Positions 29,408-39,713 of a stretch of DNA of 64,000 bases are shown here, piece by piece. Location: contig JANQLM010000014.1 of NCBI GenBank assembly GCA_028280635.1, positions 1 to 64,000 on the forward strand, in the 5' to 3' direction. The translations under genes were made by a program, and so were the position numbers. Each line of letters starts with the position of its first letter. The stretch's first letter is position 1. This DNA comes from Halieaceae bacterium. GTDB lineage: Bacteria > Pseudomonadota > Gammaproteobacteria > Pseudomonadales > Halieaceae. Below the pieces are notes generated by a model. The model saw only the letters and a program-made list of their open reading frames with translations. It did not search any database and was not told the origin of the DNA.

Positions 29408-31591
29408 GTGAGTACCCATGGGCGCGCGGGCGGAGTCTTCGTGGTATTGAGGCTGCTTGTAGTGAACAGGGACGTGTCGGATTCTTCCCACCAGGGCCAG
29501 TTTTGCGCCAGGTGGCTCATCAGGAGAGTATTTGCACTAACGGCGCTACTCTCGCTGTCCGGGTGCTTCGTGGTCGAGCTGAACGGACCTGTCGCGGGCG
29601 CCATCATCGAGCTGTCGGAATTGCGCAATCCCGGCGTGGTATTGCGGCGTGAACGCTCGAGTGACGACCGGGAGATGATTGATGAGCTGGGCGAGCAGGC
29701 CTGGGACGAGCTTCCCGATGTGTTCCAGATTCTGAGTCTGGGAACTTTCGAGCTGGGCTACGACGCTATTGACCCGGACAAGCTCTACCTCCTGACGGCC
29801 TCGGGCGGTACCGATGTCGACCACGACCTCGACAACGTCCGCTTCAACACTTTTCAAAGACTCCGGGGCGAGCTTTATGCGATCACCTCGGGTGAGCAGC
29901 TCATTGAACTTGGAAACTCTTCCGGGCGTGTCAACCTGGCCACAACCGCCCTGTATAGCCTGTTGCAGCCAATGCTGGGTGAGCTGACCGATGGTGAAAT
30001 CCTGGAACTGCTGGACGCGTACTCGGCGCGCATGCTCAGCGATGTAAACCGTGACGGCCGTGTGACCTACGACGACGCCCTGCGCTGGAGCCGCGGTTTC
30101 CATCTGGCGGCGTTTCGGCATGATGCGGTTGCATTCGACTCGCTGATTGAACTGGTGAACCGGCCCAATACCTTACCCAGTCAGATTGCCGCTACCTACG
30201 CAGTGACCGGTGTTCTGGTGGAGGACGAGAAGCTCCTGTCGTGCATGCTGGAGTCGAACATACTGTGGGACAGTGAACAGGACACGCTGAGCTGCCCGGC
30301 GCGGAGTATTCAAAGCCTGCAGGGCCTGTCCGGCTTTCCACAGATTCAGCATGTTGACCTGTCCGGCAATGGACTGACGGCAGCCGACCTCGAGACGCTT
30401 CGCCTCATGGAAGATCTAGTGTCCATTAATCTGCAGCAGAACCAACTGCGGGGTCTTGCGGATCTCGGTAGCAAACCTGATCTCAAGACTCTAAATCTCG
30501 CAGACACGGGTATCGAAAGTATTGCCTGGCTGGCGGCTCTACCGGCCCTGGAGGAGCTGACGCTTTCCGGCGGGCACCTTGAAAATATCGAAGCTTTGGC
30601 CGGTGCTGTGAACCTGCAGTCTCTGGTGATTCGCGGGCAGGCCAACGTCACTGACTGGTCCGTGCTGAGTAATTTCTCAAAGCTGACCCGTCTGGAACTA
30701 CCGGGCTCTGGTGTCAGGGATGTGTCTTCCCTGGCTGAGCTCACCAGGCTGGAAGAGTTGCGTATGCCCAGCCTCAACACCGAAGCCTTCGACACGCTGC
30801 ACATGCTGGCTGGCCTTACCCGATTGCGCGTGCTGGACCTGAGCCTCAGCCGGGTCGAGGACATCAGTTTTGTTGCTGACATGAGGGAGCTTCGCGAGCT
30901 CTACCTGCAAGATTCCCGGGCCGGGGACTGGAGCGCACTGGCGGGCCTGTCAAAACTCGAGATACTGGACCTCGGCGACATTGGCGCAGGCATCGACGCC
31001 AGCCCGCTGGCAGGCCTGACAGCGTTGCGCTACCTCGATATTCACGGCGCCTTCTGCCTGGGTACGGAGACCCTGCGCGGGCTGACCAGGCTGGAGTGGC
31101 TCTCCATCGAAGGCTGCCAGCTATCGGATATCAGCTTTCTGGCCAACATGTTGGAGCTGAAAACCTTGATCATGAGCCGCCAGAGTGCGGAGCTTGAGAA
31201 CGTCGATGCCCTGGCGAATCTGGTGAGGCTGGAAACGCTCAAGATGTGGAGCCTGGATCTCGACAACATTGACGGCCTGTCTGGCCTCTCGATGCTTACC
31301 GTCCTCGAGATGACGGATACCGATGTCGCGCAGGCCTACGGGCCGCTGGCAAATCTCTTCGCCCTGGAGGTTCTGTTTCTGGACAGCACGGAAATCAGAG
31401 ACCTGAGCCCGCTCTCGGGCCTGCGGAATTTACGGGACCTGTTGCTTATCAATAGCTGGCTGCTGACCGATGCAACCCCGCTTTACCCGCTTACCAACCT
31501 GGTTTCCCTGCGCATTGGTCCTTACATCAGCAACGACGACATTGAGGCCTTGCGGCAGGCGTTGCCCGCCACCAGCGTCAACGGCAGCTAG
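29408..31591 (+). CDS. Leucine-rich-repeat lipoprotein
   Basis: Lipobox 'LLSLSGC'; many ~22-aa LRRs ('LEELTLSGGHLENIEALAGAVNLQSLVI'). Start codon uncertain. Confidence 0.75.
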   Translation: MSTHGRAGGVFVVLRLLVVNRDVSDSSHQGQFCARWLIRRVFALTALLSLSGCFVVELNGPVAGAIIELSELRNPGVVLRRERSSDDREMIDELGEQAWDELPDVFQILSLGTFELGYDAIDPDKLYLLTASGGTDVDHDLDNVRFNTFQRLRGELYAITSGEQLIELGNSSGRVNLATTALYSLLQPMLGELTDGEILELLDAYSARMLSDVNRDGRVTYDDALRWSRGFHLAAFRHDAVAFDSLIELVNRPNTLPSQIAATYAVTGVLVEDEKLLSCMLESNILWDSEQDTLSCPARSIQSLQGLSGFPQIQHVDLSGNGLTAADLETLRLMEDLVSINLQQNQLRGLADLGSKPDLKTLNLADTGIESIAWLAALPALEELTLSGGHLENIEALAGAVNLQSLVIRGQANVTDWSVLSNFSKLTRLELPGSGVRDVSSLAELTRLEELRMPSLNTEAFDTLHMLAGLTRLRVLDLSLSRVEDISFVADMRELRELYLQDSRAGDWSALAGLSKLEILDLGDIGAGIDASPLAGLTALRYLDIHGAFCLGTETLRGLTRLEWLSIEGCQLSDISFLANMLELKTLIMSRQSAELENVDALANLVRLETLKMWSLDLDNIDGLSGLSMLTVLEMTDTDVAQAYGPLANLFALEVLFLDSTEIRDLSPLSGLRNLRDLLLINSWLLTDATPLYPLTNLVSLRIGPYISNDDIEALRQALPATSVNGS

Positions 31592-31599
31592 GTCCGTGG

Positions 31600-34500
31600 C
31601 TAATCGCTGCGGGGAGCAAGCTTAAGTATGTTGTCTTCGGGTGTGAGAATGCCGATCTCCCCCGGCGTTGCAACGAGTTTGCGGCCATCTCTCCACCCGG
31701 TACGAGAGTCACTGTATTCAGTTGTCGACAACAGGGCCCCATTGCTCAGGTCATGGGTATAGACGCTTGCTCTACCGCTATTCGATATACCCATGTAGTG
31801 AATACGTTGGGCCTCTGGCTCGACAAGAATCTCCCTGACATAGTAACTCGGGGTCTCGATAGCCTCGTTGGTAAACCTCTCCAGCCAGTTGAATTCGCCG
31901 AGCATCGTTTCCCGGCCCTGGCTGTCAAAAAATCTGCCGTCGCCGATGGCGACCTCGAAGGAGTTGACGCCTCTTCTTCCCTCAGTGCTCACAGCGCCCG
32001 TAGCTGTTATGCCCTCGTCTGAGAACACAGTGGGAATCAGGGTGCTATTGCCCTGGGTGCCGGCCTGGAAGTACCCGTAGAAGCTGCCATCATCATCAAA
32101 ACCGCCGGTATCCTCGTCGCAGAAGCTTGCATTCCCGGTAAGGGTCAACACCTCCTGGCGCGTGGGGCCTGTCGGCAGGCGCAAGCCGTTGCGCAACAGC
32201 CTGAAGCCTGCAAAGGCACAGCTGGAGTTGTCACCCAGCTCGAGTACTACTGTGTCCGCCTCGGTCGGCGAGCTGTAGAGTGCATCCGGCCTGACGCGAT
32301 CGGTGACGAATCCGCCGCCAAAGTCGTTAACTGAGATGAAGCTGACGGCGTTCGATTCCAGATCCACCCTGGCGATCTGTTCTGAGAACCTGGAGACGGC
32401 GTACACGAACTGGCCGCTGCCGGAGACCGCCATTCTGACGGGCTCCATGGTGATGGGTATGCTGCGTTCTATCTCCAGTGTCTGCCGGTCCAGCACCAGT
32501 ATGCTTGCACCGAGCGAGCCTGCGTCGCGGCCCGTGGCCGCAATCAGCTTGTCAGTGGCTGCGTGGTACACAATATCCTGAACGTCGCAGTCGAACTCCC
32601 TGTACCCCTGTGCATCCAGGCCGATGAAGCCTTCACAGACTGACAGGGAGGTGTCGGTAATGTCAGCTTTTTCTATGCGCAGGACCTGCTCGTTGCGCAG
32701 TGCAAACAAATAGTCGCCGGCGGATATCACCTTGGAGGTATTCCCGAGCGATATCTCGCCTTCGCCCTGTAATTGCAGGTGATCAAGCCGGTAGCGCGAT
32801 ATCCGGCTCGTGCCGAGTACGTAGATGGCGTTCTCGTCGGAGTCGAAGGCCCGGGCCTGGCTGCCAGGAAAGCTGGCCCGCTTATCGATACCCCGACCGG
32901 TAAACATACCTAAGTTGCTGTAGATCGCGTCGCCGACGGCCACGATCTGCCTGCCCATGGTGCGCCTGGACGTTTCCAGTGTCTGGATGCCGCCACTACC
33001 CAGGGTCATCAGGGTTATGCGGTTGGGTGTGCCGGCCGTGTTTACCCCCAACAAAGCGCCGCCATCTCCGAGATACACGACTTCGTCGGGGTCGCCAAAG
33101 GTGCGGCCAGGGCTCAGGCTGCGGTAGGAGCCTGGCAGTACCTGTCCCTCCCGCACGATCTGGACATCGACACTGCCAAAAGGCCGGGAACCGCCCGATT
33201 CCCAGCGCAGGGAGATCATGAATTCATTGCTTGTGACGGGAGACGCCACAAAGCTGGTCAAAACCGCGGCGCTGTCATAAAAGTGTTCGTGCACGCGCTG
33301 CAGTGTGGCCAGGCGGTAGGTGGCAATTCGACCGGACTGCTCAAAGGCGATGTGCAGGTATTGTCCGTCGTTCGACAGGGCCAGGCGGGAGGGGCTGTCA
33401 CTCAGCTCGATCAGGTCCGCCGCAACCTCGCGGCTGGGATCGAATGCCACGACACGGCCGCCTGTCTGCGAATCCGGGTTGGCAAACAGCACACGATTCC
33501 CCACGGCATCGTACACCGCGTCGCTGGCGGCCAGGCTGAGCACGCTTGCTGATACCTCATTACCGTCGGTGACCCGGTCGGGTTGGTCGCCCACCTCGAT
33601 GCCACTGAACAGGGAGCCGCGAAGAAATGCGGTGTACCTGTCGGCGGTGACGCCTGTGCTGTTATATTGCCCGCCTGCCCGTCTCAGCTCGTCGATTTCC
33701 CGGGTGGCGCCATTCATACGAATGGCTGCCCCATTCTGGTCAAAGCAGCTGTGGAAGCCCGCGATGAGTCCCAGAAGTTGATGACTGGCACAGCTTGTTC
33801 TTCCCCCCAGGGCATCACTGTCCAATTGCAGGGCAGTATCTATGGTGGCCGTATAACCCCCGAAGTCCGCGGCGTATCTGGTCAGGGAGTAATCAGACAG
33901 GGTGTCCGACGCGAAGCGGGTGCCGATGGTTGTGGATTGGGAGCCGAGGGCATAAGCCGCCAGCACCTGCCCACCGGTGGCCCCACCACGGGGGTTCCGC
34001 GCGAAACTGCCGATGGCATAGCGAAAGCTGTGTGCTCCGGTGATTTCGGCGTTGTCACCCGTGTTTACGTCAAAGTAACTGATGCCATCCCGATAATCGA
34101 TTTCTCCCTCGAGCTTGATACCCCCCGCTATAACGGCAAGGTCAAACAGCGAGACAGTGACGTGGCCGGTGAGATAGAGATTCAGGTTGCGGTCCAGACA
34201 ATCCCTCAGTTCCACCAGCAGGACATCGCCGGCGCTGGCGGTGAGCGAGCTGTCGCGATCCTCAAGCCGGGTGAAAATGCTGCCCTCACCGCTGCAGGAG
34301 TAGTCGGTATCAACAGGGGTGCGTACCGCTTCGACGCCGCGTTGCACCAGGGTGCGTGTGAAACCCAGTACGGTCTCAGTGAGCGCGAGAGACCGGGTCA
34401 GGGCTGAATAGTTGCGCTGCTGCAGTATCGCTACGGTATTGGAGGCGCTGAATTCGGGTGCGAAGCTGTCTGCCTGGCCGGCTTGCACATCCGCGTTGGG

Positions 34501-34893
34501 TTGCTCGGCGCGTATCGGGAAGACAGCGGGGGAAGTGGCGAGATAATTCTCGAATGCGGTGTTCCCGCGCAGAGCGCCGGGCGCGATTCTGCAAGGTACA
34601 GTGGCCCCGCCGCACAGGTAGCCCGGACCTTCGGCCCAGGCCTCAGCATACATGCCCGGTGCGGTTTCTATGCGGAAAGTTTCATCGAAAAACGTGTCGG
34701 CAATGTCGATGGTACAAAACTGGCCGCCCGGGCATTCGTAGCTGCCTGACTCAGAGTAGATGCGCGTTCCCGGCGGAGCCTGTAGCTCCACCTTGCACCC
34801 CGTCACTATCAATACTGCGACGGTAGCCAGCAGGCCGGCGAAGGAAGGTCTGAACAGTGTTGTCGAGAACGCTCGACCTCGAGCGGGTACCAC
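31600..34893 (-). CDS. Very large lipoprotein with beta-propeller-like region
   Basis: ORF 31600..35190; likely GTG start at 34893 gives 'LLATVAVLIVTGCKVELQAPPG'; repeated '...YAVSRFSEQIARVDLESN' segments. Confidence 0.7.
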   Translation of the reverse strand: MVPARGRAFSTTLFRPSFAGLLATVAVLIVTGCKVELQAPPGTRIYSESGSYECPGGQFCTIDIADTFFDETFRIETAPGMYAEAWAEGPGYLCGGATVPCRIAPGALRGNTAFENYLATSPAVFPIRAEQPNADVQAGQADSFAPEFSASNTVAILQQRNYSALTRSLALTETVLGFTRTLVQRGVEAVRTPVDTDYSCSGEGSIFTRLEDRDSSLTASAGDVLLVELRDCLDRNLNLYLTGHVTVSLFDLAVIAGGIKLEGEIDYRDGISYFDVNTGDNAEITGAHSFRYAIGSFARNPRGGATGGQVLAAYALGSQSTTIGTRFASDTLSDYSLTRYAADFGGYTATIDTALQLDSDALGGRTSCASHQLLGLIAGFHSCFDQNGAAIRMNGATREIDELRRAGGQYNSTGVTADRYTAFLRGSLFSGIEVGDQPDRVTDGNEVSASVLSLAASDAVYDAVGNRVLFANPDSQTGGRVVAFDPSREVAADLIELSDSPSRLALSNDGQYLHIAFEQSGRIATYRLATLQRVHEHFYDSAAVLTSFVASPVTSNEFMISLRWESGGSRPFGSVDVQIVREGQVLPGSYRSLSPGRTFGDPDEVVYLGDGGALLGVNTAGTPNRITLMTLGSGGIQTLETSRRTMGRQIVAVGDAIYSNLGMFTGRGIDKRASFPGSQARAFDSDENAIYVLGTSRISRYRLDHLQLQGEGEISLGNTSKVISAGDYLFALRNEQVLRIEKADITDTSLSVCEGFIGLDAQGYREFDCDVQDIVYHAATDKLIAATGRDAGSLGASILVLDRQTLEIERSIPITMEPVRMAVSGSGQFVYAVSRFSEQIARVDLESNAVSFISVNDFGGGFVTDRVRPDALYSSPTEADTVVLELGDNSSCAFAGFRLLRNGLRLPTGPTRQEVLTLTGNASFCDEDTGGFDDDGSFYGYFQAGTQGNSTLIPTVFSDEGITATGAVSTEGRRGVNSFEVAIGDGRFFDSQGRETMLGEFNWLERFTNEAIETPSYYVREILVEPEAQRIHYMGISNSGRASVYTHDLSNGALLSTTEYSDSRTGWRDGRKLVATPGEIGILTPEDNILKLAPRSD

Positions 34894-35236
34894 GTTGGGG
34901 AACTCCTTATCATCACGCACAACAGACGCGCGTGAACCTCTCCAATGACAATAGTGTGCACGCAACAGCGGAGATTCGCCACCCAGGCTGCGCTTGGCAG
35001 GCGCATGTAGTGCCCTGGATCGAGCTGCCTCGCGCTGGCGAATTGCCAGCACCCCGCGGTGCCCTGCAACACCTTCCTGTACGAGTGAAAGTGGCTGATA
35101 CTCCACTCGATATCGCTTAGCCGGGAACCGATGAAGCCCGCAGCCTCGGCGGCACGGCAGATGTCCAGCGCGGATTGCCGTCGATGGCAATGCTGCTGGC
35201 GAAGGCCGGTGCAGCTTTCTTGGATGACTCTCCCTA

Positions 35237-35632
35237 TTATTGTTGGGATTGTTGCGCCGCCTGGGCCTTCTCCATCTGCGACGTTAGGGTGGCCAGGTCG
35301 AAGTAGTCACGCCAGGCGCGAATCTTGCCATTCTCAATTTCGAAGGTGCCCATCACCGGCATCACCAACTTGTAGTCACCCGGCAGCAGGAAGTTGTCGA
35401 TGCGCTCGGTGAGTACCTTGTTGCCATTTTCGGCGATGCTCAATACCTCCCAGTCGACCCCGGTCAGCTCCATGCCGTGGCGAAGCGCGGGTTCTACCAC
35501 GGCCTTGCCTTCCAGCCGTTCCATGGGAATGTTGTCGTAGACAATGTCGTCGGTGAGGGCATCGATCACCGCGTCCATATCCATGCGGTTCCAGGCGTCG
35601 ATGAAGTCCAGCACAATCTGCGTATTGCTCAT
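35237..35632 (-). CDS. Limonene-1,2-epoxide hydrolase-like (SnoaL/NTF2 fold)
   Basis: 'FIDAWNRMDMDAVIDALTDDIVYDNIPMERLEGK', 'GKIRAWRDYFDLA'. Confidence 0.85.
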   Translation of the reverse strand: MSNTQIVLDFIDAWNRMDMDAVIDALTDDIVYDNIPMERLEGKAVVEPALRHGMELTGVDWEVLSIAENGNKVLTERIDNFLLPGDYKLVMPVMGTFEIENGKIRAWRDYFDLATLTSQMEKAQAAQQSQQ

Positions 35633-35751
35633 GAATCACTCCCGGGTTGGCTGCCGCCGGGTGCACTCCGGCGGCGGTAGTGGGGAGGCAGTATAGCCCC
35701 AGGTGCGGGGCATGGGTGACTGGCTCGCCGCTGCGGGTGAGCGCGATGCAG

Positions 35752-37605
35752 CTATTTCTTCTTGCTGGCGGCCTTGCGCGCCTCCACGGCCGGGCGCTTT
35801 TTGCTGCGCCGTTTCGCCCCGGCGGGGGGCTTGCCGGGCGGTCCGCCCCGGGTGGCTTTCGGCGGCTTGTTGCCGGTGCCGGTGTTGTCCGCCGTCTGCC
35901 GTTCCCGCGCGCGCCTGGAATCGGCTTTTGCGATCTGCAGCCGCTGGCCCGACACCCACACGCCCTTCAGATGGTTGAATACCTCTTTGGGCATGCCCTC
36001 GGGCAGGTCGACGGTGGCGTGGTCGTCGTAGATTTCGATACGGCCGATGTACTCGGAATCGATCTCGGCCTCGTTGGCAATGGCGCCGACGATGTTGCCG
36101 GGCTTGACGCCGTGGTCGTAGCCCACCTCCAGACGGTAGCGCACCATACCCTTTTCCGGGCGCGGCACCTCGCGCTCGTCGCGGCCCGGGCGCCGCGAGC
36201 CCTCGGGCACCGGCGAGCCTTCTTTCTGGCGGCGTTTTTCCCGCTCCTCGGCCCGGCGCTCCGGCGTTTTGCGCAGTTTTTCTTTGGCGAACAGCGGCTG
36301 TTTGTCCTGGGCCATGGCCGCCAGGGCGGCGGCCACTTCGATCACCGGCACGCCGTACTCGTGCTGGTACTGCTCCACCAGACCGCGAAACTTGTCGAGA
36401 TCGTCGCTGCTGTCGAGGGTTTCCGAGATACGCCCCTTGAAGCGTTTGACGCGGGTGTCCGACACATCCTCGGCGCTGGGCATGTCCATCTTCTCGATGG
36501 TTTTGCCGGTGGATTTTTCGATGGCGCGCAGCAGGCGGCGCTCGCGGTTGGAGGCAAACAGGATGGCGTCACCCTCGCGCCCGGCGCGGCCAGTGCGGCC
36601 GATGCGGTGCACGTAGGCTTCCACGTCGTAGGGTATGTCGTAGTTGAGCACGTGGGAGATACGCTCCACGTCAAGTCCGCGGGCGGCGACATCGGTGGCC
36701 ACCAGGATATCCAGGCGGCCTTGCTTCAAGGCCTCCACGGTTTTCTCGCGCTGGGCCTGGGCGATATCGCCATTCAGGGCCGCGGCCGCGTAGCCCCGGG
36801 CATTCAGTTTTTCGGCCAGCTCGGTGGTGGCGATACGGGTACGCACGAAGATGATCATGCCGTCGAACTCTTCCACCTCGAGGATACGGGTGAGCGCATC
36901 CAGCTTGTGCAGACCCGACACCATCCACACTCGCTGGCGAATGGTCTCAGCGGTGGTCTGCTTCACCTTGATGATGACCTCGGCCGGGTCTTTCAGGTAA
37001 TTGCGGGTTATGCGCCTGATGGCATCCGGCATGGTGGCGGAGAACAGGGCGAGCTGGCGGGCCTCCGGGGTCTGCTCGAGAATCCATTCCACGTCGTCGA
37101 TAAAACCCATGCGCAGCATTTCGTCGGCCTCGTCCAGCACCAGGCAGCGCAGGGTGTCGAGGGTCAGTGAGCCCCGCTTCATATGGTCCATGATGCGCCC
37201 GGGGGTACCCACCACCACCTGCGGGCCGCGCTTCAGGCCGCGCAACTGGGTGCGGTAGTCCTGGCCGCCGTAAATGGGCAGCACGTGGAAGCCGTCGAGA
37301 TAGGCCGCGTAGCGCTGGAAGGCCTCGGCCACCTGGATGGCCAGCTCCCGGGTGGGCGCCAGCACCAGCACCTGTGGGGCGGTTTGCGCCAGGTCCAGCC
37401 GCGCCAGCAGGGGCAGGGCAAAGGCCGCCGTCTTGCCGGTGCCGGTCTGGGCCTGGCCCAGCAGGTCGCGGCCCGCCAGCAGATGAGGAATGGTCATGGC
37501 CTGGATGGCGGAAGGCGATTCATAGCCGACTTCTTCCAGGGCGCGCATCAGCGGGGCCGGCAAGCCCAGCTCGTCAAAGCGGCTTGCCGTAGGTTCGGAT
37601 GACAT
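35752..37605 (-). CDS. deaD: DEAD-box RNA helicase (DeaD/CsdA type)
   Basis: 'AQTGTGKTAAF', 'PTRELA', 'VLDEADEML', 'SAT', 'HRIGRTGRAG'; C-terminal RNA-binding domain and Lys/Arg-rich tail. Confidence 0.9.
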   Translation of the reverse strand: MSSEPTASRFDELGLPAPLMRALEEVGYESPSAIQAMTIPHLLAGRDLLGQAQTGTGKTAAFALPLLARLDLAQTAPQVLVLAPTRELAIQVAEAFQRYAAYLDGFHVLPIYGGQDYRTQLRGLKRGPQVVVGTPGRIMDHMKRGSLTLDTLRCLVLDEADEMLRMGFIDDVEWILEQTPEARQLALFSATMPDAIRRITRNYLKDPAEVIIKVKQTTAETIRQRVWMVSGLHKLDALTRILEVEEFDGMIIFVRTRIATTELAEKLNARGYAAAALNGDIAQAQREKTVEALKQGRLDILVATDVAARGLDVERISHVLNYDIPYDVEAYVHRIGRTGRAGREGDAILFASNRERRLLRAIEKSTGKTIEKMDMPSAEDVSDTRVKRFKGRISETLDSSDDLDKFRGLVEQYQHEYGVPVIEVAAALAAMAQDKQPLFAKEKLRKTPERRAEEREKRRQKEGSPVPEGSRRPGRDEREVPRPEKGMVRYRLEVGYDHGVKPGNIVGAIANEAEIDSEYIGRIEIYDDHATVDLPEGMPKEVFNHLKGVWVSGQRLQIAKADSRRARERQTADNTGTGNKPPKATRGGPPGKPPAGAKRRSKKRPAVEARKAASKKK

Positions 37606-37746
37606 GGGTGTTCCCGGCCTCTGGGGCCGTTGGTAGTAGATGTGAGTGGCGCGGATGATACAGGATCGGCCGCATTGCCGCACTCGGCAGCCACAGGGCC
37701 CCGGCGGCCGGTAAGCGGTGGCCGAAAAGAGGGCGATGCGTCTCGG

Positions 37747-39009
37747 CTAGCGGGCTGCCGGCCTGAACTCGATATGCAGGGCTTTGAGCGACCTGAGCAG
37801 GTAGTGGGGGTGATAACTGAAGTCGTTCTTGCCCTCGGCAAACCACATCTCGTCGATGCGATCGACCACCGCTTTGAAGGTCCAGTACAGCTCGCGCCGG
37901 GCCAGGGGAGCGCCCAGGCAGTGGTGCTTGCCAGAGCCGAAGGCCATATGGGCGCCGGGCTTGTCGCGGTCCAGGTCGATCTCATCCGGTAGCTCGAAGC
38001 GGCGCTCATCGCGGTTGGCGGCGGCGTAGCGCACGTTCACCAGGCTGCCGGCGGGGATGGTGGTGCCGCCAATCTCCACGTCTTTGGCGGTGGCGCGCAT
38101 CAGGCTTTGCACCGGTGACTCGAGCCGCAGCACTTCCTCGATAAAGGGTTTCAGGTAGCGGTCCGGGTCGCCCTTCAGTTGCTGCCACACCTCCGGGTGT
38201 TCGATCAGCAGCTTCACGCCGGAGGAGATGGCATTGGTGGTGGTTTCGGAGCCGCCCACGAAGGTGTCGGCCATCATCTCCGCGTGCAGTTCGTTGTCGG
38301 TCATGGGCCGGCCCCATTCCTCGATCACGGTATTCACCAGGCTGCTCAGCAGCGAGTCGTCCGGGTGCTCCCGCAGGTGTTCAAAGATGGGCTGGAAGTA
38401 GTGCTGGGCTTCAATTTCCTTTCTCACCGAGGCCAGCTCCTCGTCCTCACTCTGCATCAGGCTGATGCGATGGAAGAAGGCCTCGGTCCATTCCTTGATC
38501 TGCCAGATATCGTCCGGGTTGGCGCCCATCTGGCGGCCGATGATCAGCAGCGGCAGGGGAATGGCGAACTGGCGCACCCAGTCGCAGTGGCCGTCGGCAA
38601 TAAAATCGTCGATCAGCCGGTAGGCCAGGTCGCGCACCTCGTCGTCCAGGGCCTCGATCTTCTTCGGGCGGAAGGCGTCGTTGAACACAGCGCGCAGGGC
38701 CTTGTGGTCGGGGTCGTCTCGCCCGGCCAGGGTCTTGGCGGGCACCCAGCCCTCGTTCTGGAAGGTCTCGGTCACCCGTTTGGCACGCTCGCTGGGCTCG
38801 GTGGCATCGGTGAGGTAGGTGATTTCGTTGGTGAAATTCTCGGTGTCGGTCAGCACCCGCCGCACGTCTTCAAAGCGCGTGATCACATACATGCCGCTGA
38901 AGGGGCATTGGTAGGCGGGCGCCTCATCGCGCAGGGTCTTGTAGGCATCGTAGGGGCACTGCTGGGTGCCGATATCAAACAGGTTCACCTGCGGGGTGCG
39001 GTCTGACAC
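37747..39009 (-). CDS. Cytochrome P450
   Basis: 'FVGGSETTTNAISSGV', ExxR 'EEVLRLE', 'FGSGKHHCLGAPLARRE'. Confidence 0.92.
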   Translation of the reverse strand: MSDRTPQVNLFDIGTQQCPYDAYKTLRDEAPAYQCPFSGMYVITRFEDVRRVLTDTENFTNEITYLTDATEPSERAKRVTETFQNEGWVPAKTLAGRDDPDHKALRAVFNDAFRPKKIEALDDEVRDLAYRLIDDFIADGHCDWVRQFAIPLPLLIIGRQMGANPDDIWQIKEWTEAFFHRISLMQSEDEELASVRKEIEAQHYFQPIFEHLREHPDDSLLSSLVNTVIEEWGRPMTDNELHAEMMADTFVGGSETTTNAISSGVKLLIEHPEVWQQLKGDPDRYLKPFIEEVLRLESPVQSLMRATAKDVEIGGTTIPAGSLVNVRYAAANRDERRFELPDEIDLDRDKPGAHMAFGSGKHHCLGAPLARRELYWTFKAVVDRIDEMWFAEGKNDFSYHPHYLLRSLKALHIEFRPAAR

Positions 39010-39087
39010 TGATCATCCTCCTGCCACTTGTGAGAAGCGCGAACCAGTCTAGTATCTCGGAAAGCCAATGGGAACTGGAGCAAAGCG

Positions 39088-39597
39088 ATGGACGCACGAC
39101 TGGAGACGCTGTTGGACAAGCAGGCCATCGAAGAGGTGGTGATGCGCTACAGCCGCACCCTGGACTGGCTGGACACCGAAGGGCAGGGCAGCTGCTACTG
39201 GCCCGAGGCCGACATTAACTACGGCTTCTATGCCGGTGACGGCGCTGGCTGGGTGCCGGTGGTGATGGAGGTGGAACTGGCCTCTGAGCGCCGCTGGCAC
39301 CTGTGTGGTGGGCTGCTGATTTCTGTGGAGGGCGACCGCGCCAGCAGCGAGTGCTACGGCTTCACCGTGAGCTCCGCGCCCGACCAGCCCGGCGAGAAGA
39401 TGGACAGCCTGTTCGGCGGCCGCTATCTGGATGAATGGGAGAAGCGCAACGGCAAGTGGCGCATCATCAAGCGCAAGTACATCCTGGATTTCACCTACCA
39501 GTTGCCCCACGGCCTGGATGCGCTGGCTAAGTCGGGGTTCACCCTGCCGATTCTGCAGATACAGCAGCCTGGCCACCCGGAATACCGGCCGCTTTGA
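39088..39597 (+). CDS. SnoaL-like domain protein
   Basis: 'LLDKQAIEEVVMRYSRTLDWLD', 'GRYLDEWEKRNGKWRIIKRKYILD'. Confidence 0.8.
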   Translation: MDARLETLLDKQAIEEVVMRYSRTLDWLDTEGQGSCYWPEADINYGFYAGDGAGWVPVVMEVELASERRWHLCGGLLISVEGDRASSECYGFTVSSAPDQPGEKMDSLFGGRYLDEWEKRNGKWRIIKRKYILDFTYQLPHGLDALAKSGFTLPILQIQQPGHPEYRPL

Positions 39598-39713
39598 GAC
39601 CGCCACGGTTCTTCGGGATGTCGGCTGGCCAGACTGTGTCTATCCTTGTCTAAATAAGAAAACACAATGCATGGCCAGTACTCTAGCCATATAAAAAGGA
39701 CACGTTAGCTACA

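Noticed and set aside
37748-39009. Biosynthetic gene cluster around the P450s
   Set aside because: No PKS, NRPS, terpene synthase or other core biosynthetic enzyme in the window.
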